Shown: piece by piece, positions 7,953 through 16,089 of the stretch
Numbering within the stretch: position 1 is the stretch's first letter
How the letters are laid out: every line of letters starts with the position of its first letter
Assembly: GCA_009839485.1 (NCBI GenBank)
Contig: VXPQ01000038.1
Coordinates: 73,153 to 128,613, forward strand
Length of the DNA stretch: 55,461 nucleotides
From: Bacteroidetes bacterium SB0662_bin_6
Lineage (GTDB): Bacteria; Bacteroidota; Rhodothermia; Rhodothermales; VXPQ01
Direction of reading: 5' to 3'
The notes under the pieces: model-generated
Databases searched by the model: none
Told to the model about the DNA's origin: nothing
What the model saw: the letters and a program-made list of their open reading frames with translations, nothing else
Position numbers and translations under genes: made by a program

Positions 7953-8855
7953 ATGCTCCAGACCTTCGACGAGCGCAACCGGAATATTCTTGTCAATATC
8001 AACGGTACGCTGACGCCCCGGGATCAGGCGGGTGTGAGCCCGTTCGACAGTGCGGTGCAGGGCGGGGATTTCGTATGGGAAGGGCTTCGCCTGTACAAGG
8101 GCCGCATCTTTCGCCTTATCGAACATCTCGACCGACTGAAAGCATCGGCGCAGGCGCTGGCGTTTGCCGTCATTCCGTCGCATGAAGAAATCATCGGGGA
8201 AATACGTCGTACGCTGGAGGCCAACGACATGCGGGACGGGGTGCATATCCGTCTGTCACTGACGCGGGGGGTGAAAATCACGTCGGGCATGGACCCGCGC
8301 CTGAACCAGAACGGCCCGACGCTGATCGTGCTGGCCGAATACAAGGCCCCGGTGTACCCGACGGACGGGTTGACGCTGATAACAAGTTCCATCCGGCGAT
8401 TCCCGCCCGACTTTCTGGACCCGAAGATTCACCACGGGAATCTGCTCCAGTCGATCCTGGCCAAAACGGAAGCGAATGCGGCGGGAGCGGACGATGCGCT
8501 GATGCTGGACCGCAGCGGGTTCATCGCCGAAACGAACGCCACGCATATTTTTCTGGTGAAGAACGGGATCGTGCTGACGGGGCATACTCATGCCTGCCCG
8601 GAAGGCATTACCCGGCAGGTTGTGCTGGAATTGTGCGCAGCGCACGGCATCGAATCCGACGTGCGGAATCTGTCTCTGGCGGAAGCGTACAGCGCGGACG
8701 AAATGTTCTGCACCGGAACGATGGGTGAACTGGCGGGCGTTACGCAGCTCGACGGACGGACCATCGGCGACGGGCGTATCGGGCCGATGACGCAGCGCCT
8801 TGCCGGGTTGTACCGGGAAGAAACCGCGCGCAGCGGGGTCGTGGTGGTGGAATGA
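7953..8855 (+). CDS. PLP-dependent class IV aminotransferase (IlvE/DAAT-like)
   Basis: A 300-residue fold-type IV aminotransferase. The PLP Lys is K158 in LDPKIHHGNLL and the cofactor-nitrogen Glu is E193 in FIAETNATHIFLV. SPFDSAVQGGDFVWEGLRLY (29-48) and CTGTMGELAGVTQLDGR near the C-terminus are family hallmarks. It could transaminate branched-chain amino acids or D-amino acids, or act as a lyase; the sequence does not decide. The ATG at 7953 starts one base after the sulfotransferase-like stop, implying translational coupling. The longer ORF from 7686 is the same frame read back through the neighbour. Confidence 0.92.
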   Translation: MLQTFDERNRNILVNINGTLTPRDQAGVSPFDSAVQGGDFVWEGLRLYKGRIFRLIEHLDRLKASAQALAFAVIPSHEEIIGEIRRTLEANDMRDGVHIRLSLTRGVKITSGMDPRLNQNGPTLIVLAEYKAPVYPTDGLTLITSSIRRFPPDFLDPKIHHGNLLQSILAKTEANAAGADDALMLDRSGFIAETNATHIFLVKNGIVLTGHTHACPEGITRQVVLELCAAHGIESDVRNLSLAEAYSADEMFCTGTMGELAGVTQLDGRTIGDGRIGPMTQRLAGLYREETARSGVVVVE

Positions 8856-8953
8856 GGGTGGCGGCGAGATAATCAATCGTTGCACGGACGTCCTTCCATA
8901 TGTATCCAATCCACGGGGAACCGTGCAGTCCTGAAATGATTCGAGGAAATCTC

Positions 8954-8984
8954 TTGAACGAAGAAGTCGCAAACGCCTATTTTG
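8954..8984 (+). promoter_or_regulatory. Candidate promoter for the DUF4399/barrel pair
   Basis: TTGAAC (8954-8959), an 18-base spacer and TATTTTG (8978-8984) lie 76 bases before the ATG at 9061. The same spacing and -7 element recur at 12739 and 50957 in this window. Confidence 0.45.
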
Positions 8985-9060
8985 CGCTTGATGCATTGTG
9001 ATCGCCTGCCCCGCTTCATGGCAGCGTGTTTTTCATTACGAACCTTGCCCTTTTCTTACG

Positions 9061-9513
9061 ATGACTTCCTTTCGCTCCATCGCTAAAATCGCCTTTTGCC
9101 TGCTCACCGCCGGCGGACTCCTTTCGCAAGCAGCCTTCGCGCAGGACATGCCCCGCACCGACGCGCCCGAAGGCGCTTCGGTATATATCATCAGCCCTGA
9201 AGACGGCGCCACGATAGAGGGCGGCAAAGTACATGTCGTGTTCGGCCTGAAAGGCATGGGCGTGGCCCCCGCAGGCATCGACTACCCCGACACCGGACAC
9301 CATCACCTGCTGGTCAATGCGGAAGAGCTGCCCCCCATGGACATGCCCATCCCTACCGACGAAACCCATCTCCACTTCGGCATGGGCCAGACGGAAACGA
9401 CCCTTGAACTGGAACCGGGCGTGTACACCCTGCAACTACTGGTCGGGGACAAAAATCACATCCCCCACGATGCGCCGGTGATGTCGGAGAAAATCACGGT
9501 GACGGTGGAGTGA
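9061..9513 (+). CDS. Exported DUF4399 protein
   Basis: A 150-residue protein with a clear signal peptide (about 1-28, cleaved after QAAFAQ) and one DUF4399 domain. The domain shows GHHHLLVNAEELPPMDMPIP, THLHFGMGQTETTLELEPG and the C-terminal GDKNHIPHDAPVMSEKITV. The clustered His residues suggest metal or small-ligand binding, but function is unknown. I chose the ATG at 9061, not the upstream 8998, because the signal peptide starts there. It overlaps the next gene by 4 bases. Confidence 0.88.
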   Translation: MTSFRSIAKIAFCLLTAGGLLSQAAFAQDMPRTDAPEGASVYIISPEDGATIEGGKVHVVFGLKGMGVAPAGIDYPDTGHHHLLVNAEELPPMDMPIPTDETHLHFGMGQTETTLELEPGVYTLQLLVGDKNHIPHDAPVMSEKITVTVE

Positions 9514-10571
9514 GGGATTCTCTTCGCGCCATAGCAAAAATCGTTTGCTGCCTGCTTGTAATCGGCGGGATTTCTCTCCAAGCGGCTCTGGCGCAGAATA
9601 TATCCGGTGCCGTCGCACCTGACCCCGACCCGGCGCACCGCACGAGTCCCAGAGACGGAGCAGCGATCGGAAGCGACTTCGCGGACAACACGTTCGGCTA
9701 CGATTCAGGGGCTCTGCCGGAAACGACCAAAAGGACTACCCTGACAGCCAACCGGTTTTATATCGGACTCGAAGCAGGCGTTTCCCTGTCGGGCCATCTC
9801 GACATTTCTCATATCTTCTTGAATCATCCGACCCGGTGCGATCCGTTTTTTTATGCCCCCGGCGCGGCGCCGACCGGCGGAGAGTGCGCGGCGGGGAAAA
9901 TATCCTACATAGACGCCATATTCGTTCCCGGCGCGAGCTTCGCCGGAAGCACATCGCTGGGGTATGCACTCCGCAACAGGCTGCGTATTGAAGTGGAATA
10001 CCTCAACCGCCGCCAGGGTTCGCATAATCGGGCCATTTCCCTGGGTTCGGACAGTGATGACGTCCTTGATCAAAAGAGCAGCGAATGGGATGCAAACGAT
10101 CCTCCCTCGGAACGGCTCTATGGCTTGAGCACCCATCATGTTTTCCTCAACGCCTGGTACGATCTGCGGACCGGCTCGCGACTAACGCCCTATATCGGGG
10201 GCGGCGTGGGTCTGGCCTCGACGACCATGCACTACTCAGCCAGATTCCTGCGCAGAAGCGATCTCGGGCCGGAACCGTGGCAGATGGCCGCTGCGGGCAC
10301 GCTCAGCCACATAGACGCCGAACTGGAAAATACCGGTTGGAGATTTCAGGCAGCAGTAGGCATGGATTACGCGCTGCGCGACAACGTTTCGATCATCGCA
10401 AAGGTGCGCTGGATACCCTCCTTCAGCTTCGATGATAACGACAATCTATGGACACAAATCCGGGATCATGACCCTGTTCGCTCCGACGGCGTGACGCCGT
10501 TTACGAGCGATTTCATGGTAAGCGGCGTAAGTCGCTGGGTCATGACAGCCGGACTCAGGTATTCTCTCTGA
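9510..10571 (+). CDS. Outer-membrane beta-barrel protein
   Basis: A 353-residue exported protein with a GTG start that overlaps the preceding TGA (GTGA), so translation is probably coupled. The signal peptide (1-29, ending QAALAQ) closely resembles that of the gene before it, suggesting local copying. The mature part alternates short aromatic strands (NRFYIGLEAGVSLSG, YIGGGVGLASTTMHY, WRFQAAVGMDYALRDNVSI) and ends in a penultimate-strand pattern WVMTAGLRYSL with a hydrophobic C-terminus, as in OmpA/OmpW-type small barrels. Two Cys near 110-125 may pair. Ligand and role are unknown. Confidence 0.8.
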   Translation: MRDSLRAIAKIVCCLLVIGGISLQAALAQNISGAVAPDPDPAHRTSPRDGAAIGSDFADNTFGYDSGALPETTKRTTLTANRFYIGLEAGVSLSGHLDISHIFLNHPTRCDPFFYAPGAAPTGGECAAGKISYIDAIFVPGASFAGSTSLGYALRNRLRIEVEYLNRRQGSHNRAISLGSDSDDVLDQKSSEWDANDPPSERLYGLSTHHVFLNAWYDLRTGSRLTPYIGGGVGLASTTMHYSARFLRRSDLGPEPWQMAAAGTLSHIDAELENTGWRFQAAVGMDYALRDNVSIIAKVRWIPSFSFDDNDNLWTQIRDHDPVRSDGVTPFTSDFMVSGVSRWVMTAGLRYSL

Positions 10572-10590
10572 CGCCCGAAGGGCGTTGCTT
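10571..10590 (+). terminator. Candidate terminator after the barrel gene
   Basis: ACGCCC-GAA-GGGCGT (10571-10585), a perfect 6-bp stem with triloop, begins at the stop codon and is followed by TGCTTTCC. A second GC stem (CCGCCG 10609-10614 / CGGCGG 10619-10624) lies shortly after. The T-run is weak. Confidence 0.45.
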
Positions 10591-10786
10591 TCCTGACATG
10601 TCGCGAGCCCGCCGAATCCGGCGGACAGGTCTGTTTGCGCCGGCTCCTGCCCGGCCGCTCGGCCGGCCACGAATTCTCCTCTCTCCCCCGCATCTATCGG
10701 GAACCCGTTTTCGTATAAAGTACAAAGAGGGCGCCGGTTGAATTTTTCCCGGCGGAGTATTGTGATTTAAAAAAGAGAGGTAAGAT

Positions 10787-12484
10787 ATGGCCGCGCCTTA
10801 TAGAGAAATTATCAAGGATATCCGGCTCGCGTTTCCTCAGCCGACTTCCGACCGGATTCACGACTCGTATCTCGTGCATTCGTTTATGAATGCGCTGAAC
10901 CAGGTGGATGCCCTGAAAATGCATTTGCCGATGCTCGGCGCCGTCGTCAAACCCGACTACGAGCAGGCAAGACACGCCCGATTACCCGAGGACATGTCCT
11001 CGGTGGAAGAGGTCGCATCCGAACTCGTAAGCTACCTGCGGGGCATGACGGTCGTCGGGCATCCCCGCACACAGCAGAACGTCATTTGTCCACCCTCCAT
11101 TCCCAGCGTGATCGGGGTATTGCTCGCCGCGCTGCACAACCCGAATCTGGGGTGGGACGAACACAGTCGGCTCTTTGCGCTGGCCGAGGTCGAGGCCGCC
11201 AGCATCACTGCCGGGCTGATCGGATACGATCAGAAAGAGGCCGCCGGCGTGTTCACGTTCGGTGGCACCGGCACTTCGCTGTACGGAATCCGGATCGGCC
11301 TGGAAAAAGCGTGTCCGGGAACCTTACGCCGCGGATTGTCCGAAGAGGCGGTAGTGTTTGTGGCGGATACAGGCCATTACTGCGCGTACAGCATTGCAGG
11401 ATGGGTCGGCATAGGCTCGGATCAAGTGGTTTCGATTCCCACGACCCCCGAAAACGAAATCGATTTGCACCTGCTCGAGGAAGCGGCGTGCAAGGCGCTG
11501 CAGGACGGCAAAAAGATCGCGGCCTTCATTGCGACGATGGGCAGCACCGACGCCTTCGGCGTGGACGATCTGCAGGCTATCGTGGCGCTTCGGGACAGGC
11601 TGGTCGAGGAGTTCGATCTGCCCTATCGTCCGCATGTGCATGCCGACGCCGTGATCGGATGGGCCTGGTCGGTCTTCAATGACTACGATTTCGAGAAGAA
11701 CGAGCTGGGCTTCCGGCCCCGCACCCTGCGGGCGCTCGCAGGCGCATGCAGGCGGATACGGGAGCTTCCGCTCGCCGACTCCGTGGGCGTGGACTTCCAC
11801 AAGACCGGTTTTACGCCCTACATATCCAGCCTCGTGCTCGTCAAGGACTACAAAGACCTCCGGTTGCTGAAACGCGACCGGGAGCAGATGCCGTATCTCT
11901 ATCAATTCGGGGAATACAAGCCGGGGATGTATACCCTGGAAACGTCCCGGGCGGCGACAGGTCCCATGGCGGCGCTCGCCAATTACCGCTTGCTTGGCGT
12001 GCAGGGCATACGCGCCCTGATCGGACATCTCGTGGAGATGGCCCAGTTGCTGCGCGAACACCTCGAAGGGCACGAAGGCATTATCGTGCTGAACCGGGAT
12101 AATTACGGGCCCGTGACGCTGTTCCGGGTATATCCCCCCGGCAAGGAAGCCTTTGCGACCTTCACGAACAGGCGGAAGGAATTCACGGACCCCGCCTATC
12201 GGAACGCCCTGCTCGCGTACAACAACTATAACCGGAAGGTCTCAGCGTATGTGCACGAGGAAGCCATGGCGGGCCGGGGCGTGTTACTTTCCCTGACGGA
12301 CTGCTACCGGCACACCATCTACGGGGAACCCATCGTGGCCCTGAAATCCTATATCATGTCCCCGTTCGTGGACCATGAGAACCTGGAAATCATCGTGGAG
12401 AAAGTGCTGGAGGCGCGGGGACAGTTGCGACAAGACACGGCATCCAGAAAGGACCGAAAGATTCTGCACTGGTTTGCTTCGTGA
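10787..12484 (+). CDS. Group II PLP-dependent amino acid decarboxylase-like protein
   Basis: A 565-residue member of the glutamate/tyrosine/aromatic decarboxylase superfamily. The Schiff-base Lys is K339 in VDFHKTGFTPYIS. The PLP-stacking region is HADAVIGWAW (285-294), and FTFGGTGTSLYG (156-167) replaces the usual TSGGTEAN loop. Length and architecture resemble the large archaeal/bacterial GadB-like proteins, but the substrate cannot be assigned. The ATG at 10787 has a good Shine-Dalgarno (GAGAGG, 7 bases upstream), uncommon in this window. It is monocistronic, with 215 bases upstream holding GC hairpins. Confidence 0.88.
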   Translation: MAAPYREIIKDIRLAFPQPTSDRIHDSYLVHSFMNALNQVDALKMHLPMLGAVVKPDYEQARHARLPEDMSSVEEVASELVSYLRGMTVVGHPRTQQNVICPPSIPSVIGVLLAALHNPNLGWDEHSRLFALAEVEAASITAGLIGYDQKEAAGVFTFGGTGTSLYGIRIGLEKACPGTLRRGLSEEAVVFVADTGHYCAYSIAGWVGIGSDQVVSIPTTPENEIDLHLLEEAACKALQDGKKIAAFIATMGSTDAFGVDDLQAIVALRDRLVEEFDLPYRPHVHADAVIGWAWSVFNDYDFEKNELGFRPRTLRALAGACRRIRELPLADSVGVDFHKTGFTPYISSLVLVKDYKDLRLLKRDREQMPYLYQFGEYKPGMYTLETSRAATGPMAALANYRLLGVQGIRALIGHLVEMAQLLREHLEGHEGIIVLNRDNYGPVTLFRVYPPGKEAFATFTNRRKEFTDPAYRNALLAYNNYNRKVSAYVHEEAMAGRGVLLSLTDCYRHTIYGEPIVALKSYIMSPFVDHENLEIIVEKVLEARGQLRQDTASRKDRKILHWFAS

Positions 12485-12553
12485 GGGGGCGGGGTTAAGC
12501 GAAACGGAGTTGCTACGGGCTGGTGATGCCGGGTAGTGAGCTAATATGCGAAC

Positions 12554-12694
12554 GTGAAACCACTGCCTGAGAGCGGTGAGTTGTTCGCCAAGAAGATGCA
12601 ACGCCTCATTGCGCAACCGGACAGGTGGCAGGAAGAAGGCGTACTAATGGATACCTTGATCCTGGAAAACCTGCAATCGTTGGGATTCGAGTAG
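12554..12694 (+). CDS. Possible small ORF or gene remnant
   Basis: GTG-initiated 46-codon frame (VKPLPESGELFAKKMQRL, ending LENLQSLGFE). The composition looks protein-like, but there is no ribosome-binding site and I recognise no family. It may be the 3' remnant of a lost gene. Confidence 0.25.
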   Translation: MKPLPESGELFAKKMQRLIAQPDRWQEEGVLMDTLILENLQSLGFE

Positions 12695-12738
12695 TATTTT
12701 GCGAATAAGTAATTTGAAAAAGACTTTGAAAATAAATA

Positions 12739-12769
12739 TTGACATCGCCTAATTAAAATTTGTATTTTG
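12739..12769 (+). promoter_or_regulatory. Promoter of the DUF4143 ATPase gene
   Basis: TTGACA (12739-12744), an 18-base spacer and TATTTTG (12763-12769) lie in AT-rich DNA 33 bases before the ATG. This is the clearest example of the promoter pattern seen in this window. Confidence 0.6.
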
Positions 12770-12783
12770 AATTATCCTAATAC

Positions 12784-12798
12784 ATTAGACACTCTAAT
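12784..12798 (+). promoter_or_regulatory. Inverted repeat before the DUF4143 ATPase start
   Basis: ATTAGA-CAC-TCTAAT is a perfect 6-bp dyad ending 3 bases before the ATG at 12802. It overlaps the expected start of transcription and translation initiation region, so it could be a repressor operator or an RNA hairpin limiting translation. Confidence 0.45.
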
Positions 12799-12801
12799 CT
12801 C

Positions 12802-14520
12802 ATGATTCGTCGAAATCTGGCCGCAGAACTTGCCAGCGCGGCAACCCGGGCGCCGGCGATCACGCTCACCGGGCCCCGGCAAAGTGGAAAGACGACCCTA
12901 TGCCAGTCGGTCTTTCCCGAACATCCGTATGTAAGCCTCGAATTTCCGGACGACCGGGTATTCGCAATGGACGACCCTCGGGCTTTTTTGGCGCAATTCC
13001 CGGAGGGCGTCATCCTCGACGAAGTCCAGCGTGCCCCCGATCTGCTCTCCTATCTGCAAGGCATTATCGACAATGATCCGGCTCCCGGCCGCTGGATACT
13101 CAGCGGATCGCAAAATTTTTCCCTGCTGGAATCGGTCAGCCAATCCTTGGCCGGCCGAACCGAAGTACATCAGCTACTTCCTTTGACCTGGGACGAGATC
13201 GGTCGCTTTGCCGAACACCCCGCAAACCTCGAAGAGGTGCTTTTCAGCGGCGGCTATCCTCGCATCTTCGATCAAAAACTCGAGCCGTCGGTCTGGCTCC
13301 GTTCCTACGTGGCCACCTATCTGGAAAGAGATGTCCGAACGCTCAGCAATATCGGGGATCTCATCACCTTTCAACGATTCGTAGAATTGTGCGCCGGGCG
13401 CACGGCGCAACTGCTCAACTATTCGTCTCTGGCTAATGATTGCGGCATTTCGCAGCCAACCGCCAGAGCCTGGCTCGGCATTCTGGAGGCGAGTTACATC
13501 ACATTTCGCCTGCCTGCCTTCAGCGCCAACCTGCGCAAGCGTCTGATCAAAATGCCCAAACTGTATTTCTACGACACAGGTCTGGCCTGCTGGCTGCTGG
13601 GCATCCGGCAAGCGGAGCAACTGCACTCGCACCCCTTACGCGGGGCTATCTTCGAAACGTGGGTGATTTCGGAGATTCTGAAACACCGCATTCATCGAGG
13701 TATGGGCACCAGCACCATGCATGGTCTCTCGTTCTATCGTGACAAAAACGGCGCCGAAGTCGACCTGCTGATGGAGCAACCGGATCGCTTGATCCTGCTG
13801 GAAGCCAAATCCACGGAAACACCCTCCAAAAGCTTGCTCGACGGCGCACGGCGTGTTCGGCGGCATCTCAAGGATTCATCCCGTGACTGCGACGTGGCGG
13901 TCGCCTATGGAGGGAAAGAATTCCAACAGCGCACCGACGGACGGTTGATTCCATGGCGCATGCTCCGTGTGGTGGCCTTACCGGATATCAAACCTTCGGT
14001 GTATGTATTTGCCGATGGCGAGCCGCTCGCCGGCGCCGATGTACTCACGCTGTTTCCCAACAAAACCTGGAAACGCGGAATCACCGGCGAGAACGGCGAG
14101 GCGCATTTCGATCTGTACGCCCACGCCCTGCCAATGACCGTATTCGTAGCAGCCAAGGGATTCACGGCGCAATTGGTAGAAGCCTGGATACCCGCCGAAC
14201 AGGCACTGCATATTGATATGACGGCATTGTCCGGTGGCGGCGCAGTTATTTTTGAGAAAGCAACCGGGTACATCCCGGGCCTGGCAGGACGCCTGAACCC
14301 CATACGGGACAATCTGGACCGGACCTATCTTTATGCAGACAACATCGCCATCAACGGCGGCAAGCAGCAACCCGTTTCCTTTCTGCCGGGAGAAAAAATG
14401 TACCTGAAGGACGCCAATGGCAAAGAGATGCTGGTGCGCATCGTCGATATTATAGGCCACTCGGCACTGGCGGAGTATCATCCATACCCCCCCTTTGACA
14501 GAGCGGCGAATATATCTTAA
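12802..14520 (+). CDS. AAA_14/DUF4143 ATPase with C-terminal beta-domain extension
   Basis: A 572-residue protein. Residues 1-150 form an AAA-type ATPase with Walker A GPRQSGKT (24-31) and Walker B GVILDEVQR (69-77). Residues 160-390 are the DUF4143 part with YDTGLACWLLG (257-267) and a nuclease-like core, E319/D321 in GAEVDLL and E334-A-K336 in LLEAKST. Typical members are near 400 residues and end there. Here about 180 further residues follow: a CarboxypepD_reg-like beta-sandwich (398-455, VYVFADGEPLAGADVLTLFP) and a module LNPIRDNLDRTYLYADNIAI to the end (about 498-560). The role of the extension is unknown. Its own AT-rich promoter suggests a stand-alone, transferable gene. Confidence 0.88.
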   Translation: MIRRNLAAELASAATRAPAITLTGPRQSGKTTLCQSVFPEHPYVSLEFPDDRVFAMDDPRAFLAQFPEGVILDEVQRAPDLLSYLQGIIDNDPAPGRWILSGSQNFSLLESVSQSLAGRTEVHQLLPLTWDEIGRFAEHPANLEEVLFSGGYPRIFDQKLEPSVWLRSYVATYLERDVRTLSNIGDLITFQRFVELCAGRTAQLLNYSSLANDCGISQPTARAWLGILEASYITFRLPAFSANLRKRLIKMPKLYFYDTGLACWLLGIRQAEQLHSHPLRGAIFETWVISEILKHRIHRGMGTSTMHGLSFYRDKNGAEVDLLMEQPDRLILLEAKSTETPSKSLLDGARRVRRHLKDSSRDCDVAVAYGGKEFQQRTDGRLIPWRMLRVVALPDIKPSVYVFADGEPLAGADVLTLFPNKTWKRGITGENGEAHFDLYAHALPMTVFVAAKGFTAQLVEAWIPAEQALHIDMTALSGGGAVIFEKATGYIPGLAGRLNPIRDNLDRTYLYADNIAINGGKQQPVSFLPGEKMYLKDANGKEMLVRIVDIIGHSALAEYHPYPPFDRAANIS

Positions 14521-14532
14521 AATAGCATGCAA

Positions 14533-14568
14533 GCATAATGCTTCCGTTCCGGGGTTTCTGCATTATGC
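14533..14568 (+). terminator. GCATAATGC inverted repeat downstream of the ATPase
   Basis: GCATAATGC (14533-14541) and its exact inverted copy GCATTATGC (14560-14568) flank an 18-base loop, 13 bases after the stop. There is no T-run. It belongs to a set of GCATAAT palindromes also seen at 25835 and 33790. A role as terminator or mRNA-stabilising hairpin is inferred. Confidence 0.4.
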
Positions 14569-14667
14569 CAGAGGGCGCCGAACGCCGCGAGGCGCAACAG
14601 GCGAAGGCGCTCCACTGGTCAGTACCCCGCGAGCCGCCCGCACAGAAAAAATCGGGGGAATCGAATC

Positions 14668-16089
14668 GTGGTTTTGCGGCAAATCAGCGATCCTCAGCTC
14701 GCGCAGTACGCCTATCTGGTGGGATGCCGGCGCACTGGCGAGGCCCTTGTCATTGACCCGGAGCGCGACATCGACCGCTACCTGAAGTGGGCGCATAGCG
14801 AGGACCTCCGGGTCGTAGCGGTGGCCGAAACACACATTCACACGGATTTCCTTTCGGGATGCCGGGAATTCGTCGAGCGTTACGGGTGTCGTGCCTACCT
14901 GTCGGGCGAGGGCGGAACAGATTGGAAGTACGAGTGGGCGGACGGCTGCAGCGCGGTCACCCTGTTGCGGGACGGGGACCGCTTCAACGTCGGGGGAGTG
15001 GACTTCCGCACCCTGCACACACCCGGTCACACTCCCGAACACCTTGCGTTTGAGGTCACCGACCGGGGTGCGGGCGCCGACGAACCGATGGGAATTTTCT
15101 CGGGCGATTTCATTTTTGCAGGAGACCTTGGGCGGCCCGACCTTCTGGAGTCGGCGGTCGGAAAGGCTGATACGATGAAGCCTGCAGCCCACGATCTCTA
15201 CGTCTCCGCACAAAGCATCTTCCGTCTGCCCGAATACTTGCGTATCTGGCCCGGCCACGGCGCCGGAAGCATGTGCGGAAAAACACTGGCAGCCGTTCCC
15301 GGCAGCACCGTTGGCTACGAAATCCGCTTCAATCCGGCCCTGGGCGCGGCGCGTAAGGGAAAAAAGGCCTTCGTGGACTTCATCCTCAAGGGACAACCGG
15401 ACCCCCCTGCGTACTTTGCGCGCATGAAGGAAGAGAACCGTCGGGGACCTGCACTCCTCGGGGAATTGCCCTCTCCTCCGCGCCTCAGCGAAGAAACATT
15501 ACGAATCAGGGCTTCGGACGGCAGCACGGTGCTGGTGGATACCCGACGCGACCGCGAAGACTACTACGCCGGCCACATTCCGGGTTCGATCTATGCACCG
15601 GTCAACAAGTCTTTTCCCACGGTAACCGGCTCTTATATCGATCCGGATCGCGAAATCGTGCTCCTCTGCCATGAAACTGAACTTGAAGACGCTGTTCGGT
15701 GCCTGATCCGTATCGGCCTGGACCGCGTAACCGGGTGGGCGCCGCCCGAGGCGGTTGCCGCATATCGAAAGACAGGCGATCGCCTTGCCCGAATCGACGC
15801 GATCAGCTTTCGGGACGTGCCTCTGCGCCAGACAGAAAAGTCCGCCCTGATCCTTGATGTCCGCACGGCCGAGGAGTTCGCGCAATCCCGCTTGAACGGC
15901 GCCGTCCACATCGCACATACCCGTCTTGCTGCGCATCCGGGCGAACTTCCCCGAGACCGGGAGATCCTCGTCCACTGCCGCACCGGCGGACGGGCTTCCG
16001 CCGCCGTTTCCTACCTGAAGCGCGAAGGTTACTGCCCCGTGGTGGTGAACGACCTCTTCTCAAACGCCCCGCTATCGATCATCTGCTGA
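14668..16089 (+). CDS. Metallo-beta-lactamase-fold / double rhodanese protein (persulfide dioxygenase-like)
   Basis: A 473-residue three-domain protein of the persulfide dioxygenase/CstB-like class, handling sulfane sulfur. Residues 1-260 are the MBL domain with ETHIHTDFLSG (H56, H58, D60), H121 in TPGHTPEH, D152 in FAGDLGRPDLL and H197 in PGHGAGSMCG. The first rhodanese domain (about 275-365) has a degenerate loop, CHETEL from C334. The second (about 375-473) has an intact C437-R-T-G-G-R loop. The start is GTG at 14668, directly at the conserved opening strand. It overlaps the SDR gene tail to tail by 61 bases. It probably converts persulfides to sulfite and/or thiosulfate; iron ligation fits the ETHE1 layout. 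Confidence 0.9.
   Translation: MVLRQISDPQLAQYAYLVGCRRTGEALVIDPERDIDRYLKWAHSEDLRVVAVAETHIHTDFLSGCREFVERYGCRAYLSGEGGTDWKYEWADGCSAVTLLRDGDRFNVGGVDFRTLHTPGHTPEHLAFEVTDRGAGADEPMGIFSGDFIFAGDLGRPDLLESAVGKADTMKPAAHDLYVSAQSIFRLPEYLRIWPGHGAGSMCGKTLAAVPGSTVGYEIRFNPALGAARKGKKAFVDFILKGQPDPPAYFARMKEENRRGPALLGELPSPPRLSEETLRIRASDGSTVLVDTRRDREDYYAGHIPGSIYAPVNKSFPTVTGSYIDPDREIVLLCHETELEDAVRCLIRIGLDRVTGWAPPEAVAAYRKTGDRLARIDAISFRDVPLRQTEKSALILDVRTAEEFAQSRLNGAVHIAHTRLAAHPGELPRDREILVHCRTGGRASAAVSYLKREGYCPVVVNDLFSNAPLSIIC

Larger units (their letters stand above)
12485..12801 (+). other. 317-base intergenic region
   Basis: The first half is GC-rich and contains a possible 46-codon reading frame (12554-12694). The second half (12695-12801) is strikingly AT-rich and carries a promoter-like pair and an inverted repeat just before the ATPase gene. 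The base-composition change fits acquired DNA starting here. Confidence 0.5.

Noticed and set aside
5819-8002. 727-codon minus-strand ORF
   Set aside because: It lies antisense to three well-supported genes in high-GC DNA; its Arg/Pro/His-rich composition is typical of a shadow frame.
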